A DNA stretch of 64,000 bases from Erythrobacter sp. (lineage in GTDB: Bacteria > Pseudomonadota > Alphaproteobacteria > Sphingomonadales > Sphingomonadaceae): positions 620,001 through 684,000 of the forward strand of contig NZ_CP136573.1 in the NCBI RefSeq assembly GCF_035194505.1. Reading direction: 5' to 3'. Of the stretch, positions 50,499-58,922 are shown one piece after another. The notes beneath the pieces are model-generated. The model ran no database searches. It had not been told where the DNA came from and saw nothing but the letters and a program-made list of their open reading frames with translations. The translations under genes and the position numbers were made by a program. Numbering within the stretch: position 1 is the first letter of the stretch; each line of letters opens with the position of its first letter.

Positions 50499-51617
50499 GT
50501 GCCCGGCCTGCTCGCCCGCTATGACGCGCTGATCGCCAGCGGCGAATTGCGAGCCGATGCGGACCAGCGCGCAGCGGCGGTGAAACTGGCCGCCCTTCAG
50601 ACCGAACTCGAATCCCCGCCCGCCGCATCCGGCCTGATCGGCAAGCTCTTCGGCAGCAAGCCTGCGCCGCCGCCGCGCGGTCTCTATATCTGGGGCGGGG
50701 TCGGGCGCGGCAAGTCGATGCTGATGGACCTTTTCGTCGAGACCCTCGGGATTTCGGCGAAGCGCCGCGTGCACTTCCACGCCTTCATGCTCGAAGTCGA
50801 CCGCCGCATTGCCGAGGCGCGCAAGGCCCAGTTGCGCGATCCCTTGGTCGCCGTCGCGAACGATATGGCGAGCGGCCTCAAATGCCTCGCCTTTGACGAG
50901 ATGGTAGTCACCAACACCGCCGACGCGGCGATCATGGGCCGCTTCTTCACCGCGCTGATGGAAGCGGGCACGGTGATCGTCACCACCTCCAACCGCCCGC
51001 CGCGCGATCTCTACACGGACGGCCTTAACCGCTCGCTCTTCCTGCCCTTCATCGATCTGGTCGAAGCGCGGATGGACGTGCTCAGCCTCAACGGCCCGAC
51101 TGATTACCGGCTCGACCGGATCGGCGGGCTTGCCCTGTGGCATTCGCCGATTGGCGATGCGGCGACCGCGCAGGTGCGCGAGGCCTTCTTCCGCCTCACC
51201 GACTTCGCCCCCGAGGATGCCGCCAACGTGCCGAGCGGCGAGCTCGACCTTGGCGGCGGGCGGACCTTGCATGTGCCCAAGAGCCTCAAGGGCGTGGGGG
51301 TGTTCAGCTTCAGGAAGCTGTGCGGCGAAAACCGCGGGGCGGCGGACTATCTCGCCATTGCGCAGGCCTTTCACACGGTGATCCTCGTCGGCATCCCGAT
51401 CATGGGGCCGGAAAACCGCAACGAGGCGATCCGCTTCACCAAGCTGATCGATGCGCTTTACGAGAACCGCGTGAAGCTCTTCGTCACCGCCGCCGCCGTG
51501 CCGGAGCAACTCTACCCCGCAGGCGACGGTGCCTTTGAATTCGAGCGGACCGTGAGCCGGCTCAATGAGATGCAGTCCGACACCTACATGGCGCTGGGCC
51601 ACGGCGCCGAAGGCTAG
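50499..51617 (+). CDS. zapE: Cell division protein ZapE (AFG1-like ATPase)
   Basis: ATPase that affects FtsZ ring stability and, in its mitochondrial relatives, turnover of respiratory subunits. The 372-residue product starts at a GTG at 50499. It has Walker A GGVGRGKSMLMD (residues 66-77), Walker B CLAFDEMVVT, a sensor-like TTSNRPPRDLYTDGLNR and the family end RNEAIRFTKLIDALYENRV. Length is normal. Its stop overlaps that of the convergent amidotransferase by four bases. Nearness to sdhB agrees with the respiratory connection of AFG1 proteins, but this may be chance. Confidence 0.93.
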   Translation: MPGLLARYDALIASGELRADADQRAAAVKLAALQTELESPPAASGLIGKLFGSKPAPPPRGLYIWGGVGRGKSMLMDLFVETLGISAKRRVHFHAFMLEVDRRIAEARKAQLRDPLVAVANDMASGLKCLAFDEMVVTNTADAAIMGRFFTALMEAGTVIVTTSNRPPRDLYTDGLNRSLFLPFIDLVEARMDVLSLNGPTDYRLDRIGGLALWHSPIGDAATAQVREAFFRLTDFAPEDAANVPSGELDLGGGRTLHVPKSLKGVGVFSFRKLCGENRGAADYLAIAQAFHTVILVGIPIMGPENRNEAIRFTKLIDALYENRVKLFVTAAAVPEQLYPAGDGAFEFERTVSRLNEMQSDTYMALGHGAEG

Positions 51618-53509
51618 GCGCTGACCCCGAGCTGTCCCAGGGACTTTTCCAGCATCAAGAGCTGCCAGAGCGTCCGCGAGTGATCCGCGCGGCCTGCGAT
51701 GTGGGCTTCGGCCAGACCCGCAATCGCCTTGGGATCAAAGAACCCGGTCTGGGCAAGGCTACCCGATGCTATCCCTCGGGCAGCCCCCGCGAGCGGTCCC
51801 TTCAACCATTCGGCAATCGGCGTGACGAAGCCCTGCTTGGGCCGATAGAGAATGTCGTGCGGCAGGTAGCGTTCGAGCGACTTCTTGAGCAGGTATTTGC
51901 CGGTGCTGCCATGCACCCGCATCCCCTCGGGCAGCCTTGCGGCAAACTCGACAAGCCGGTGATCGAGCAGCGGCTCGCGCGCTTCGAGGCTCACCGCCAT
52001 GCTGGTGCGATCGACCTTGGTGAGGATGTCGCCGGGCATCCAGAAGGTGAGATCGGCATATTGCGCGCGGTCGAGGCCCGAGCGGCCCGGCGCGGCGCGC
52101 ATGAGCGCGATCAGCTCGTCCTCGGCGCGGAAGCCATCGAGGCTGGCCGCGAAACCATCGGAATAGAGCGCATGGCGCGCGCCCGGCAGCGTCACCGAAA
52201 GCCCGCGGGCGTATCCTTCCTCGCCGCTTTCCGCGAGCGCCAGCAAGGTCGCCTTGGCACGCAGCGGGCGCGGCGCCCAATCGGCCTTGGGCCAGACGCG
52301 CCCCAATGAACCGAACAGCGGCCGGCGCAAAGCCGCAGGCAGGACCGCGCGGGTGCGCTCCTCGTGATGGTGGAACACCTGACGGCGGTATCCGGCAAAG
52401 GCCTCGTCCGCGCCGTCACCCGACAGCGCCACTGTCACCCGCTCGCGCGCCAGCTGGCACACCCGCCATGTCGGCAGGGCCGAGGCATCGGCAAAGGGCT
52501 CGTCGAACATCCCCGCCAGGGTGTCGATGGCGGCGAAATCATCGGTGGCGACGATCCGCTCCTTATGATCCGCCCCGAACTTGGCGGCGACCTGACGGGC
52601 GTAGGAGGTCTCGTCATAGGCGGCGACATCGAATCCGATCGAACAGGTCTGCACTGGCGAAGCGCTGGCCTCGGCCATCAGCGCGACCACACCCGAGCTG
52701 TCGACCCCGCCCGAAAGGAACGCCCCCAGAGGCACATCGGCGACCATGCGCGAGCGCACGCCTTCGCGCAGCAAGTGGACAAGCTGGGCGGAGAGATCGG
52801 CCTCGCTGCCCTTCTCGCGGGCCGTAAAGTCGATGTCCCACCAGCGCTGCGGACGGCCCGGCGCCCTGCCCTGCTCCATCAGCCAGAAGTGGCCGGCGGG
52901 CAGCTTCTCGACGCCTGCAAGGATCGCATGGCTATCGGGCACATAGCCCCAGGCCATGTAGGCCTCGATTGCCTGCGGGTTCACGCGGCGGCGCAGCAAC
53001 GGATGCGCCAATAGCCCCTTCAACTCCGAGGCAAAGGCGATGCTGCCATCCGAGAGGTGCGCGAGAAACAGCGGCTTCACCCCGAAGCGGTCGCGCGCGA
53101 GGAACAGCTGACGCTTTTCGCGGTCGAACAGGGCAAAAGCGAACATCCCGTCGAGGCGCTTGAGGCAATCCGGGCCCCAACGCTGCCATGCGGCAAGGAT
53201 CACCTCGGTGTCGCCATTGGTGCGGAAGGTGAAGCCCGCCTGCTCAAGCTCGCGGCGCAATTCGCGGAAATTGTAGATCTCGCCGTTGAAGACGATCACC
53301 GCGCGGCCATCGGCGGCATGCATCGGCTGGGGCGATCCGGCGACGTCGATGATCGAGAGGCGGCGGTGGCCGAGGCCGACCCCGTGATCGGTCCACACCC
53401 CTGCCCCGTCAGGCCCGCGGTGAACCAATGCGTCGCACATCCGCTCGACCCGCACAGGATCGATCGGCTTGGGCGTTTCGGCATGAAATATCCCGGCAAT
53501 CCCGCACAT
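51614..53509 (-). CDS. XrtA-system amidotransferase (asparagine synthetase family)
   Basis: A 631-residue glutamine-dependent amidotransferase from ATG 53509. After Met comes the nucleophilic Cys2 (MCGIAGIFH), then the glutaminase pocket FNGEIYNFRELRRELE. The synthetase domain has the ATP pyrophosphatase P-loop LSGGVDSSGVVALMAE and the GDGADEAFAGYRRQ loop. Exosortase/exopolysaccharide loci of the XrtA type usually carry such a gene, probably amidating a sugar or acid residue of the polysaccharide rather than making asparagine. It is the last gene of the minus-strand EPS operon, 13 bases after xrtA. Confidence 0.9.
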   Translation of the reverse strand: MCGIAGIFHAETPKPIDPVRVERMCDALVHRGPDGAGVWTDHGVGLGHRRLSIIDVAGSPQPMHAADGRAVIVFNGEIYNFRELRRELEQAGFTFRTNGDTEVILAAWQRWGPDCLKRLDGMFAFALFDREKRQLFLARDRFGVKPLFLAHLSDGSIAFASELKGLLAHPLLRRRVNPQAIEAYMAWGYVPDSHAILAGVEKLPAGHFWLMEQGRAPGRPQRWWDIDFTAREKGSEADLSAQLVHLLREGVRSRMVADVPLGAFLSGGVDSSGVVALMAEASASPVQTCSIGFDVAAYDETSYARQVAAKFGADHKERIVATDDFAAIDTLAGMFDEPFADASALPTWRVCQLARERVTVALSGDGADEAFAGYRRQVFHHHEERTRAVLPAALRRPLFGSLGRVWPKADWAPRPLRAKATLLALAESGEEGYARGLSVTLPGARHALYSDGFAASLDGFRAEDELIALMRAAPGRSGLDRAQYADLTFWMPGDILTKVDRTSMAVSLEAREPLLDHRLVEFAARLPEGMRVHGSTGKYLLKKSLERYLPHDILYRPKQGFVTPIAEWLKGPLAGAARGIASGSLAQTGFFDPKAIAGLAEAHIAGRADHSRTLWQLLMLEKSLGQLGVSA

Positions 53510-53522
53510 GGTGCTGTCAGGC

Positions 53523-54533
53523 CTAGAGCAGGCCGGCGAGCGCGGCAATCACCGCAAGGGCGATGATCGCAAAGGCAGCGCCGAGCGGGCCAAGCGCGCC
53601 GGTCTCAGCCCGCGCAAGGGCAAGGTTCGAGGTCAGATCGGCCGCACGCCAGCCATAGGTCTCCGGCTCGCGTTCAAAGAAGCGCCACGCCGCGCCCAGC
53701 AGCCCTGCAGTAATGAGCGCGAAGAACACCCAGCCATAGATGATGTGATCAAAGCTCGTCGCGCGTGTCGCACCGATGAACTGTGCGGCATAGATCGTCG
53801 CCCATGCGCGCACGCCGTTGGCGAGAATCGGCACGATGACGCACAGCGCCAAGAACACCGCGCGCCGCCGCCAGCTGGCAAAACGGGTGAAGCATACCAG
53901 CACGCCCAGCGTGACCATCGCGATCAGGAACTTCACGCCCGAACACGCCTCGGCAACGATGAACAGGCCAGCGGGCGTATCGATGTGCAGCCCCTCGACC
54001 CGCGCCGGAACCCCGCTCAGATGGGTGAGCGTCACGGCGATTTCGGCCGTGATGGCTTGCAGCGGGGGAATGATCTCGTCACCGAAGGGCACGAGGAACG
54101 CCGCCATGGCAAGCGGCAGAGCGAGCAGCACCGACGCGCGAAGGCCCAGCACGGTGACCACCGCGCCCTGCACCATGCCGACAGCGCCAGCCTGAGCGAC
54201 GAGATTGATGCCCAGCGCCCGTCCCATGCTCCACAGGCCGAGCGCGGCCAGCACCAGCACCAACCCCGGCGCGAAGCTGCGCGGCGTGACCTGCGCAAGC
54301 TCATCAGCCTTGAGCAGCACAAGCCACGCAAGGATCGGCGGCATCAGCAGCAGGTGGTTATAGGTGTCGATGTTCCACCACTGGTGCAGCATCTCGGCCC
54401 ACTCGCGCGCGGCCAGCAGGATCAGCGCGGCGCTCGCGAGGCCCAGCAGGCCGAGCGCCGTGCGCCACGGCCCGGGGATGGCCTGCGCCTTCCCGTCAAG
54501 CGGGAGGGTGAGCGCGGCAGGCTCAGGCGGCAT
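53523..54533 (-). CDS. xrtA: Exosortase A, short form without an EpsI domain
   Basis: Membrane protease-transpeptidase that recognises PEP-CTERM tails. The 336-residue product has about eight membrane helices and the three catalytic residues Cys197 (EACSGVKFL), Arg242 (NGVRAW) and His263 (FDHIIYGW). Many sphingomonad exosortase A proteins are fused to an EpsI domain (about 500 residues); here the protein ends at a final hydrophobic helix (AFAIIALAVIAALAGLL), so EpsI is absent. Its start overlaps the glycosyltransferase end by 11 bases, and the amidotransferase follows after 13. Confidence 0.9.
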   Translation of the reverse strand: MPPEPAALTLPLDGKAQAIPGPWRTALGLLGLASAALILLAAREWAEMLHQWWNIDTYNHLLLMPPILAWLVLLKADELAQVTPRSFAPGLVLVLAALGLWSMGRALGINLVAQAGAVGMVQGAVVTVLGLRASVLLALPLAMAAFLVPFGDEIIPPLQAITAEIAVTLTHLSGVPARVEGLHIDTPAGLFIVAEACSGVKFLIAMVTLGVLVCFTRFASWRRRAVFLALCVIVPILANGVRAWATIYAAQFIGATRATSFDHIIYGWVFFALITAGLLGAAWRFFEREPETYGWRAADLTSNLALARAETGALGPLGAAFAIIALAVIAALAGLL

Positions 54534-55746
54534 GGCGCACCCCCTGCTTGGTCACGCCAATCAGATTGGCGAGCGGGGCAAGCATTGCTTCCCAGCCATG
54601 ATGATCGAGCACGAACCGTCGCGCCGCAGCGCCGACGCGCGCCTGTGACGCCGGATCGGCAATCAGCCCCGCGATACGCTGCGCCATGGCGGCGGGATCT
54701 GGCGGGCACACCAGCCAGTGCTCTTCATGGCTTGCGGCAATGCCGGTCGCCGCATCGGGGGTGAGCACAACAGGCTTGGCCATGGCCATGGCTTCGAGCA
54801 CCTTGTTCTGCACCCCGCGCGCGATCAGCAGCGGGGCGAGTACGGCATCGGCTGCGGCAATGAAGGGCCGCACATCGGGCACTTCGCCCCAGACGTGGAC
54901 GCCCGGTGCGCCGTGATGCGCCATCAGCCTTGCCGTCGGATTGCGGCCGACCACATGGAACCTCGCGTCCGGCAGGACTTCGCGCAGCTTCGGCAGCAGC
55001 GCCTCGATCACCCACAGCGCCGCCTGTTCGTTGGGGCGGTAATCCATCTGGCCGGTAAACACGAAATGCGGCCCCGCCTGTTCGCTCAGGGCCGGATGCG
55101 GACGGGCAGCTGCCGGATCGAAGAAGTCCGCATCAATACCGTTGCCGATCACCTGCACATTGACCCGGTCCGGCGCGGTCAGGCGGCTACGATAGAGCGC
55201 AGCCTCGGCCTCCGAGATCAGGATCGTCGCATCGGCACGCTGGCCGAGGCGCTCTTCCTCTGCCGCCAGCAGCCGCGCTTCGCGGGCGTTGAGCCACACC
55301 CGCTCGCCGCCTTGCGCATAGCTGGCGAACTTCGCGCTATCGACATCGCACAGGTCGATCACCACGTGCCCTGCAAAGTCATCCGGGACATATTGCCCCA
55401 TCTGGCCCGAGAACACGACAATCGCCTCGATCTGGTGGCGGGCGATGGTATCGCGCACCCAATCCTCAAGCCTGCGGCTGTGAAAGGCGGTGAGGCTCAC
55501 CGGTTTGCCTGCCAGCACCGCCTCGATTCCCGCTAGCGGCAGGGGCTTGGTGCGCGGCGCGATGCAATAGCTTGCGGCGAGTTCCGCCAGCTCCGCCTCG
55601 CCCTTGCCGCCACGCCCCTCGGCAAAGCAGCCGACATGCACCGGGCCAAGCCGGACCAGACCTTTGAGCAGATGATGCGCGCGGATCCGGTCGCCGCGAT
55701 CGGGCGGGAACGGCACGCGGTGGGCGAGGAACAGGATCCCTCCCAT
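54523..55746 (-). CDS. Glycosyltransferase, exosortase-locus family
   Basis: A 407-residue GT-B-type enzyme (ATG 55746, sharing one base with the FemAB gene stop, TGATG). The start MGGILFLAHRVPFPPDRGDR is the typical nucleotide-sugar transferase amino terminus. The carboxy half has FVFTGQMDYRPNEQAALWVI, FHVVGRNPTARL and PLLIARGVQNKVLEAMAMAKPVV, the last being the donor-binding Glu region. It belongs to the sugar transferase family found with PEP-CTERM/EpsH genes. The sugar is not known. Confidence 0.88.
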   Translation of the reverse strand: MGGILFLAHRVPFPPDRGDRIRAHHLLKGLVRLGPVHVGCFAEGRGGKGEAELAELAASYCIAPRTKPLPLAGIEAVLAGKPVSLTAFHSRRLEDWVRDTIARHQIEAIVVFSGQMGQYVPDDFAGHVVIDLCDVDSAKFASYAQGGERVWLNAREARLLAAEEERLGQRADATILISEAEAALYRSRLTAPDRVNVQVIGNGIDADFFDPAAARPHPALSEQAGPHFVFTGQMDYRPNEQAALWVIEALLPKLREVLPDARFHVVGRNPTARLMAHHGAPGVHVWGEVPDVRPFIAAADAVLAPLLIARGVQNKVLEAMAMAKPVVLTPDAATGIAASHEEHWLVCPPDPAAMAQRIAGLIADPASQARVGAAARRFVLDHHGWEAMLAPLANLIGVTKQGVRHAA

Positions 55747-56807
55747 CACGCCAATCCGCGTGCGATCCACGGCCCCAAGGTGTTGGCGAGCGGCAGCGGC
55801 AGCTTCTTCCACAAGTCGATCTTGCGACTGTAGCTCGCGTCGGTCGGATCGATATTGCGGGCAGGCTGGCCGGGCGCGGTCCATCCGCCATAGGTGAGCG
55901 GCTGCGGCGCAAAGCCCCAGTTCTTCTTGAAGGCGAAAGGCCCGCTGCCCGTCTTGGAGCGCCCGAAATCGAAACGGGTCATCCCCTGTCGGCGAGCGTG
56001 AAGCATCAATTCGTAATACATCACTTCGTTGGCGCGCGCCCCCCGGGCGGCGAATACGCCGCCGCCCCAGAAGGGCATCACCGCGCCGGCGTGATAGAAG
56101 CTGAGGACACTCGCCAGCGGACGTGTCCCGTCCCACACGGTGAGGATGTCGCTGCTGTCTGGAAAGGCCTCCAGCATGGCCTTGAACAGCGAACGCGGGA
56201 AGACCGGCGTGCCGAGATTGCGCACGCTTTCGCTGAAGCAGGCATAGTGCGCGGCGAGATCGCCTGCGGCCCGCCCGATCGTGATGCGGTGGCCAAAGCC
56301 CAGACCCTTCCGCACCTCGGCGCGGGCCTTGCGCGGGATGGCGGTGAGTTCGGCCTCGTCATCGCCCGCCAGCGGCCGCTCGAACCCGCAATGCTTGTCG
56401 TCCCATGCGTCCCAATGTTCGGGGATCGGGCCGCCGCGCAGTTCGATACCGGAAAAGCCATGACGCACTGCGTGATCTTCCGCTGCGCTCGCCAAGGCCC
56501 GCTCGGCCTCGCGCCCTTCGGCAAGGATGCCGCCGCCGACGCCGAACCCGCTCGACACCAGCGCCTTGCCGAACAGTGCCGAGCGGACTTCGGTGAGCGG
56601 GAGCCAACCCGTGACCACACCAAGCCGCTCGCTGACGAGCCCGGCTGGCCGCTGTCCAGTGCCCGCCGCCACAGCGCGAAGCCATGCCGGGCGGTGAAAC
56701 AGACTGCCGCCACATTCGGCGACAAAGCCCTCGATCCGGGAGACCTCGCCCGCATCGCTCCAGTCGAGCACGCGCAACTGGTGCCCGGCGCGAAGCGGCG
56801 CGTTCAT
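55746..56807 (-). CDS. FemAB-related transferase, PEP-CTERM-associated
   Basis: A 353-residue protein with the double GNAT-like fold of FemAB peptidyltransferases. Supporting segments: CGGSLFHRPAWLRAVAAG, a lysine-rich IPRKARAEVRKGLGFGH, and FDFGRSKTGSGPFAFKKNWG. FemAB proteins add amino acids from aminoacyl-tRNA to peptidoglycan. The version in exosortase loci probably adds an amino group or amino acid to the polysaccharide or its lipid precursor. Its start at 56807 overlaps the deacetylase stop by four bases. Confidence 0.88.
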   Translation of the reverse strand: MNAPLRAGHQLRVLDWSDAGEVSRIEGFVAECGGSLFHRPAWLRAVAAGTGQRPAGLVSERLGVVTGWLPLTEVRSALFGKALVSSGFGVGGGILAEGREAERALASAAEDHAVRHGFSGIELRGGPIPEHWDAWDDKHCGFERPLAGDDEAELTAIPRKARAEVRKGLGFGHRITIGRAAGDLAAHYACFSESVRNLGTPVFPRSLFKAMLEAFPDSSDILTVWDGTRPLASVLSFYHAGAVMPFWGGGVFAARGARANEVMYYELMLHARRQGMTRFDFGRSKTGSGPFAFKKNWGFAPQPLTYGGWTAPGQPARNIDPTDASYSRKIDLWKKLPLPLANTLGPWIARGLA

Positions 56808-57727
56808 TCCGCAGGCTCCCGCACCAGACCCGGGATGACCTCGGCCCGCAGGGCTTCGCGCCGTGCGATGGCATCCATCCGGCCCCATGCAAATTCGTGG
56901 ACCAAATCGCTGAGCTTGCACGCCATTTTTGCAAGACCGGTATAGTGCCGGACGCGCGAGCGCAGCGGTGCAAGGCCCACGCGCGGCTGATCGGGATCGA
57001 CCTCCCAGGGGTGAAAATAGAACACTGCCGGACGGCCCTCGGCGCGGTTCACCTGCCGGATCGCCCAGCGCGAAAAGCCATAGGGTAGCACCCGGAAAAA
57101 GCCGCCGCCGCCCGCCGCCACACGCCGTCCGCCAAGGATCGCGGTGGTGACCGGGATCTCGACCAGCGGCGCGCCTGCAATCGGGCGGAAGGCAAAGCGC
57201 GGGGCCTCGCGCCAGCCATAGTGATCATGCACGATCGGCGCCACGCTGGAGGAATAGGCATAGCCTTGGCTTGCCAGCACATCGAACGCCCAGGGCGTGC
57301 GGTGATCGATCGAAAAGCTCGGCGCGCGATAGCCGCTGACCGCCTGTCCGGTGCAATCCTCGAGGATCGCGCGGGCCTTGGCGATATCCTCGGCGAATTC
57401 ACGGGGTGTGAAGGTGAAGACGCGCGCGTGATCATAGCCGTGGCTGGCGACTTCGTGGCCCGCATCGGCAATCCGGCGCATCATCGCCGGGTGGCGTTTG
57501 GCGACCCAGCCAAGCGTGAAGAATGTGGCGCGCACATCGGCCTCGGCAAACAGGTCGATCACCCGCGCGACATTGTCCTCGACGCGGGTGCTGATCGCGT
57601 CCCATTCGCCGCGCGCGATCACCTTCTCGAAGGCGCCGACCTGGAACCAGTCCTCGACATCGACCGAGAGGCCGTTGACGACGCGCCGGCCGGGGCCTTC
57701 GCGCAAGGGATCAACCGGAGCGTTCAT
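56804..57727 (-). CDS. Polysaccharide deacetylase, PEP-CTERM locus type
   Basis: A 307-residue NodB-homology enzyme that removes acetyl groups from polysaccharide. The catalytic Asp lies in NGLSVDVEDWFQVGAF, the metal ligands in HEVASHGYDHARVF, then the SGYRAPSFSIDHRTPW motif, and PAVFYFHPWEVDPDQPR near the end. No signal peptide is seen, so it may act on the cytoplasmic or lipid-linked intermediate. It lies one base after the ATPase stop. Confidence 0.92.
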   Translation of the reverse strand: MNAPVDPLREGPGRRVVNGLSVDVEDWFQVGAFEKVIARGEWDAISTRVEDNVARVIDLFAEADVRATFFTLGWVAKRHPAMMRRIADAGHEVASHGYDHARVFTFTPREFAEDIAKARAILEDCTGQAVSGYRAPSFSIDHRTPWAFDVLASQGYAYSSSVAPIVHDHYGWREAPRFAFRPIAGAPLVEIPVTTAILGGRRVAAGGGGFFRVLPYGFSRWAIRQVNRAEGRPAVFYFHPWEVDPDQPRVGLAPLRSRVRHYTGLAKMACKLSDLVHEFAWGRMDAIARREALRAEVIPGLVREPAE

Positions 57728-57728
57728 G

Positions 57729-58904
57729 TCAGGCGGCCTGACGCGACGGGTCTTCCTCGAGCCACTCGATCAGCATGGTCAGCACGTGGCGGAAGGATTG
57801 CTCCTGCTCTTCAAGCCGCGCTTCGATGCGTTCGAGTTCGGCGGCAAAGCGGGCCTCGGCAATCCGCACTTCCTCGGGCGAGAGCGCCTCGCCGCTGGCC
57901 GCGCGGTGCTGGCTGCCGGCAGCCTGAAGCTCGCTGATCGCTGCTTCGAGTTCGGCGGTGCGAGCATCGCGGTCGGCCAACATGGCAGCGACTTCGGCCG
58001 TAGGCAGACTGTCGCCGCTATGCGCGGGCGCAGCCACGTTCACCGGCACCGGGGCCGCGCGCAGATCGCCGCGTCCATGCGCGCCGCGGGTCTGATCGGC
58101 AGTCATTTCGGCGACCACGTCATCGAGCATCGCCAGCGTCAATTCGCCGCGTTCTTCGATCGCGCCGAGCAGCAGCAGGCGGTTCATCACCTGGTTGACG
58201 CGGCGCGGGATCCCGCCGGTCTGGCGGTAGAGCGCATCGAGCAGCCCTTCGCTCAGGCCCGGATTGCCGACCCACCCGACATGGCGCAGGCGGTGGCAGA
58301 CATAGGCCTCGACCTCGCTCTCATCGAGCGCTTCGAGGTGGTGCGATGCGATGATCCGCTGGCGCAGCTGCTCCAGCCCCGGATGATGGGCCAGCGTGCG
58401 GCGGAACTCGGGCTGGCCGAGCAGCAGGCTTTGCAGCAGCGGGTGCGAGCCGAGCTGGAAGTTCGACAGCATCCGCAGCTCTTCGAGCGCGGCGAGATCA
58501 AGGTTCTGGCATTCGTCCACCACCAGCAGGCAGCGCCGTCCGGCACGGGCCTCGTCCTGCAAGAAGCGTTCGATCGCGCCCAATGCGCCGGCCTTGTCAT
58601 GCCCTTCGACCGCAAGCCCGAAGGCCTGCGCCACGACATGGACCAGCTCGGCACCGTCAAGCGCGCTGGTGACAACCTGCGCGACGGTGAGCGCCGAAGG
58701 GTCGATCCGCTCCATCAGATGGGCGACCAGAGTCGATTTGCCCGCGCCCACCTCGCCGGTGATGACGATGAAGCCCTCACCCTGTCCGAGGCCATAGCCC
58801 AGATAGCTCATCGCCTTCTTGTGGCTGACGCTTTCGAAATAGAATTGCGGATCGGGCGTCAGCTGGAACGGGCGTGCCGCAAAGCCATAGAATTGTTCGT
58901 ACAT
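57729..58904 (-). CDS. ExeA-like ATPase of the exosortase/EPS system
   Basis: A 391-residue AAA-type ATPase, start ATG 58904 (MYEQFYGFAARPFQLTPDP), the typical ExeA/GspA-like opening. Walker A is GEVGAGKSTLVAH, Walker B CLLVVDECQNLDLAALEEL. The carboxy-terminal 100 residues are a charged coiled-coil (ELEAAISELQAAG, ELERIEARLEEQEQSF). Homologues are always found with exosortase and PEP-CTERM genes, but the precise role is unknown. It lies between the beta-barrel and deacetylase genes. Confidence 0.9.
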   Translation of the reverse strand: MYEQFYGFAARPFQLTPDPQFYFESVSHKKAMSYLGYGLGQGEGFIVITGEVGAGKSTLVAHLMERIDPSALTVAQVVTSALDGAELVHVVAQAFGLAVEGHDKAGALGAIERFLQDEARAGRRCLLVVDECQNLDLAALEELRMLSNFQLGSHPLLQSLLLGQPEFRRTLAHHPGLEQLRQRIIASHHLEALDESEVEAYVCHRLRHVGWVGNPGLSEGLLDALYRQTGGIPRRVNQVMNRLLLLGAIEERGELTLAMLDDVVAEMTADQTRGAHGRGDLRAAPVPVNVAAPAHSGDSLPTAEVAAMLADRDARTAELEAAISELQAAGSQHRAASGEALSPEEVRIAEARFAAELERIEARLEEQEQSFRHVLTMLIEWLEEDPSRQAA

Positions 58905-58922
58905 GAGCGTCTCGCTCCCCAA

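Noticed and set aside
49146..51602. Open frame of 818 codons on the minus strand opposite sdhB, the thioesterase and zapE
   Set aside because: All three opposing genes have clear motifs; the long frame is a by-product of codon bias.
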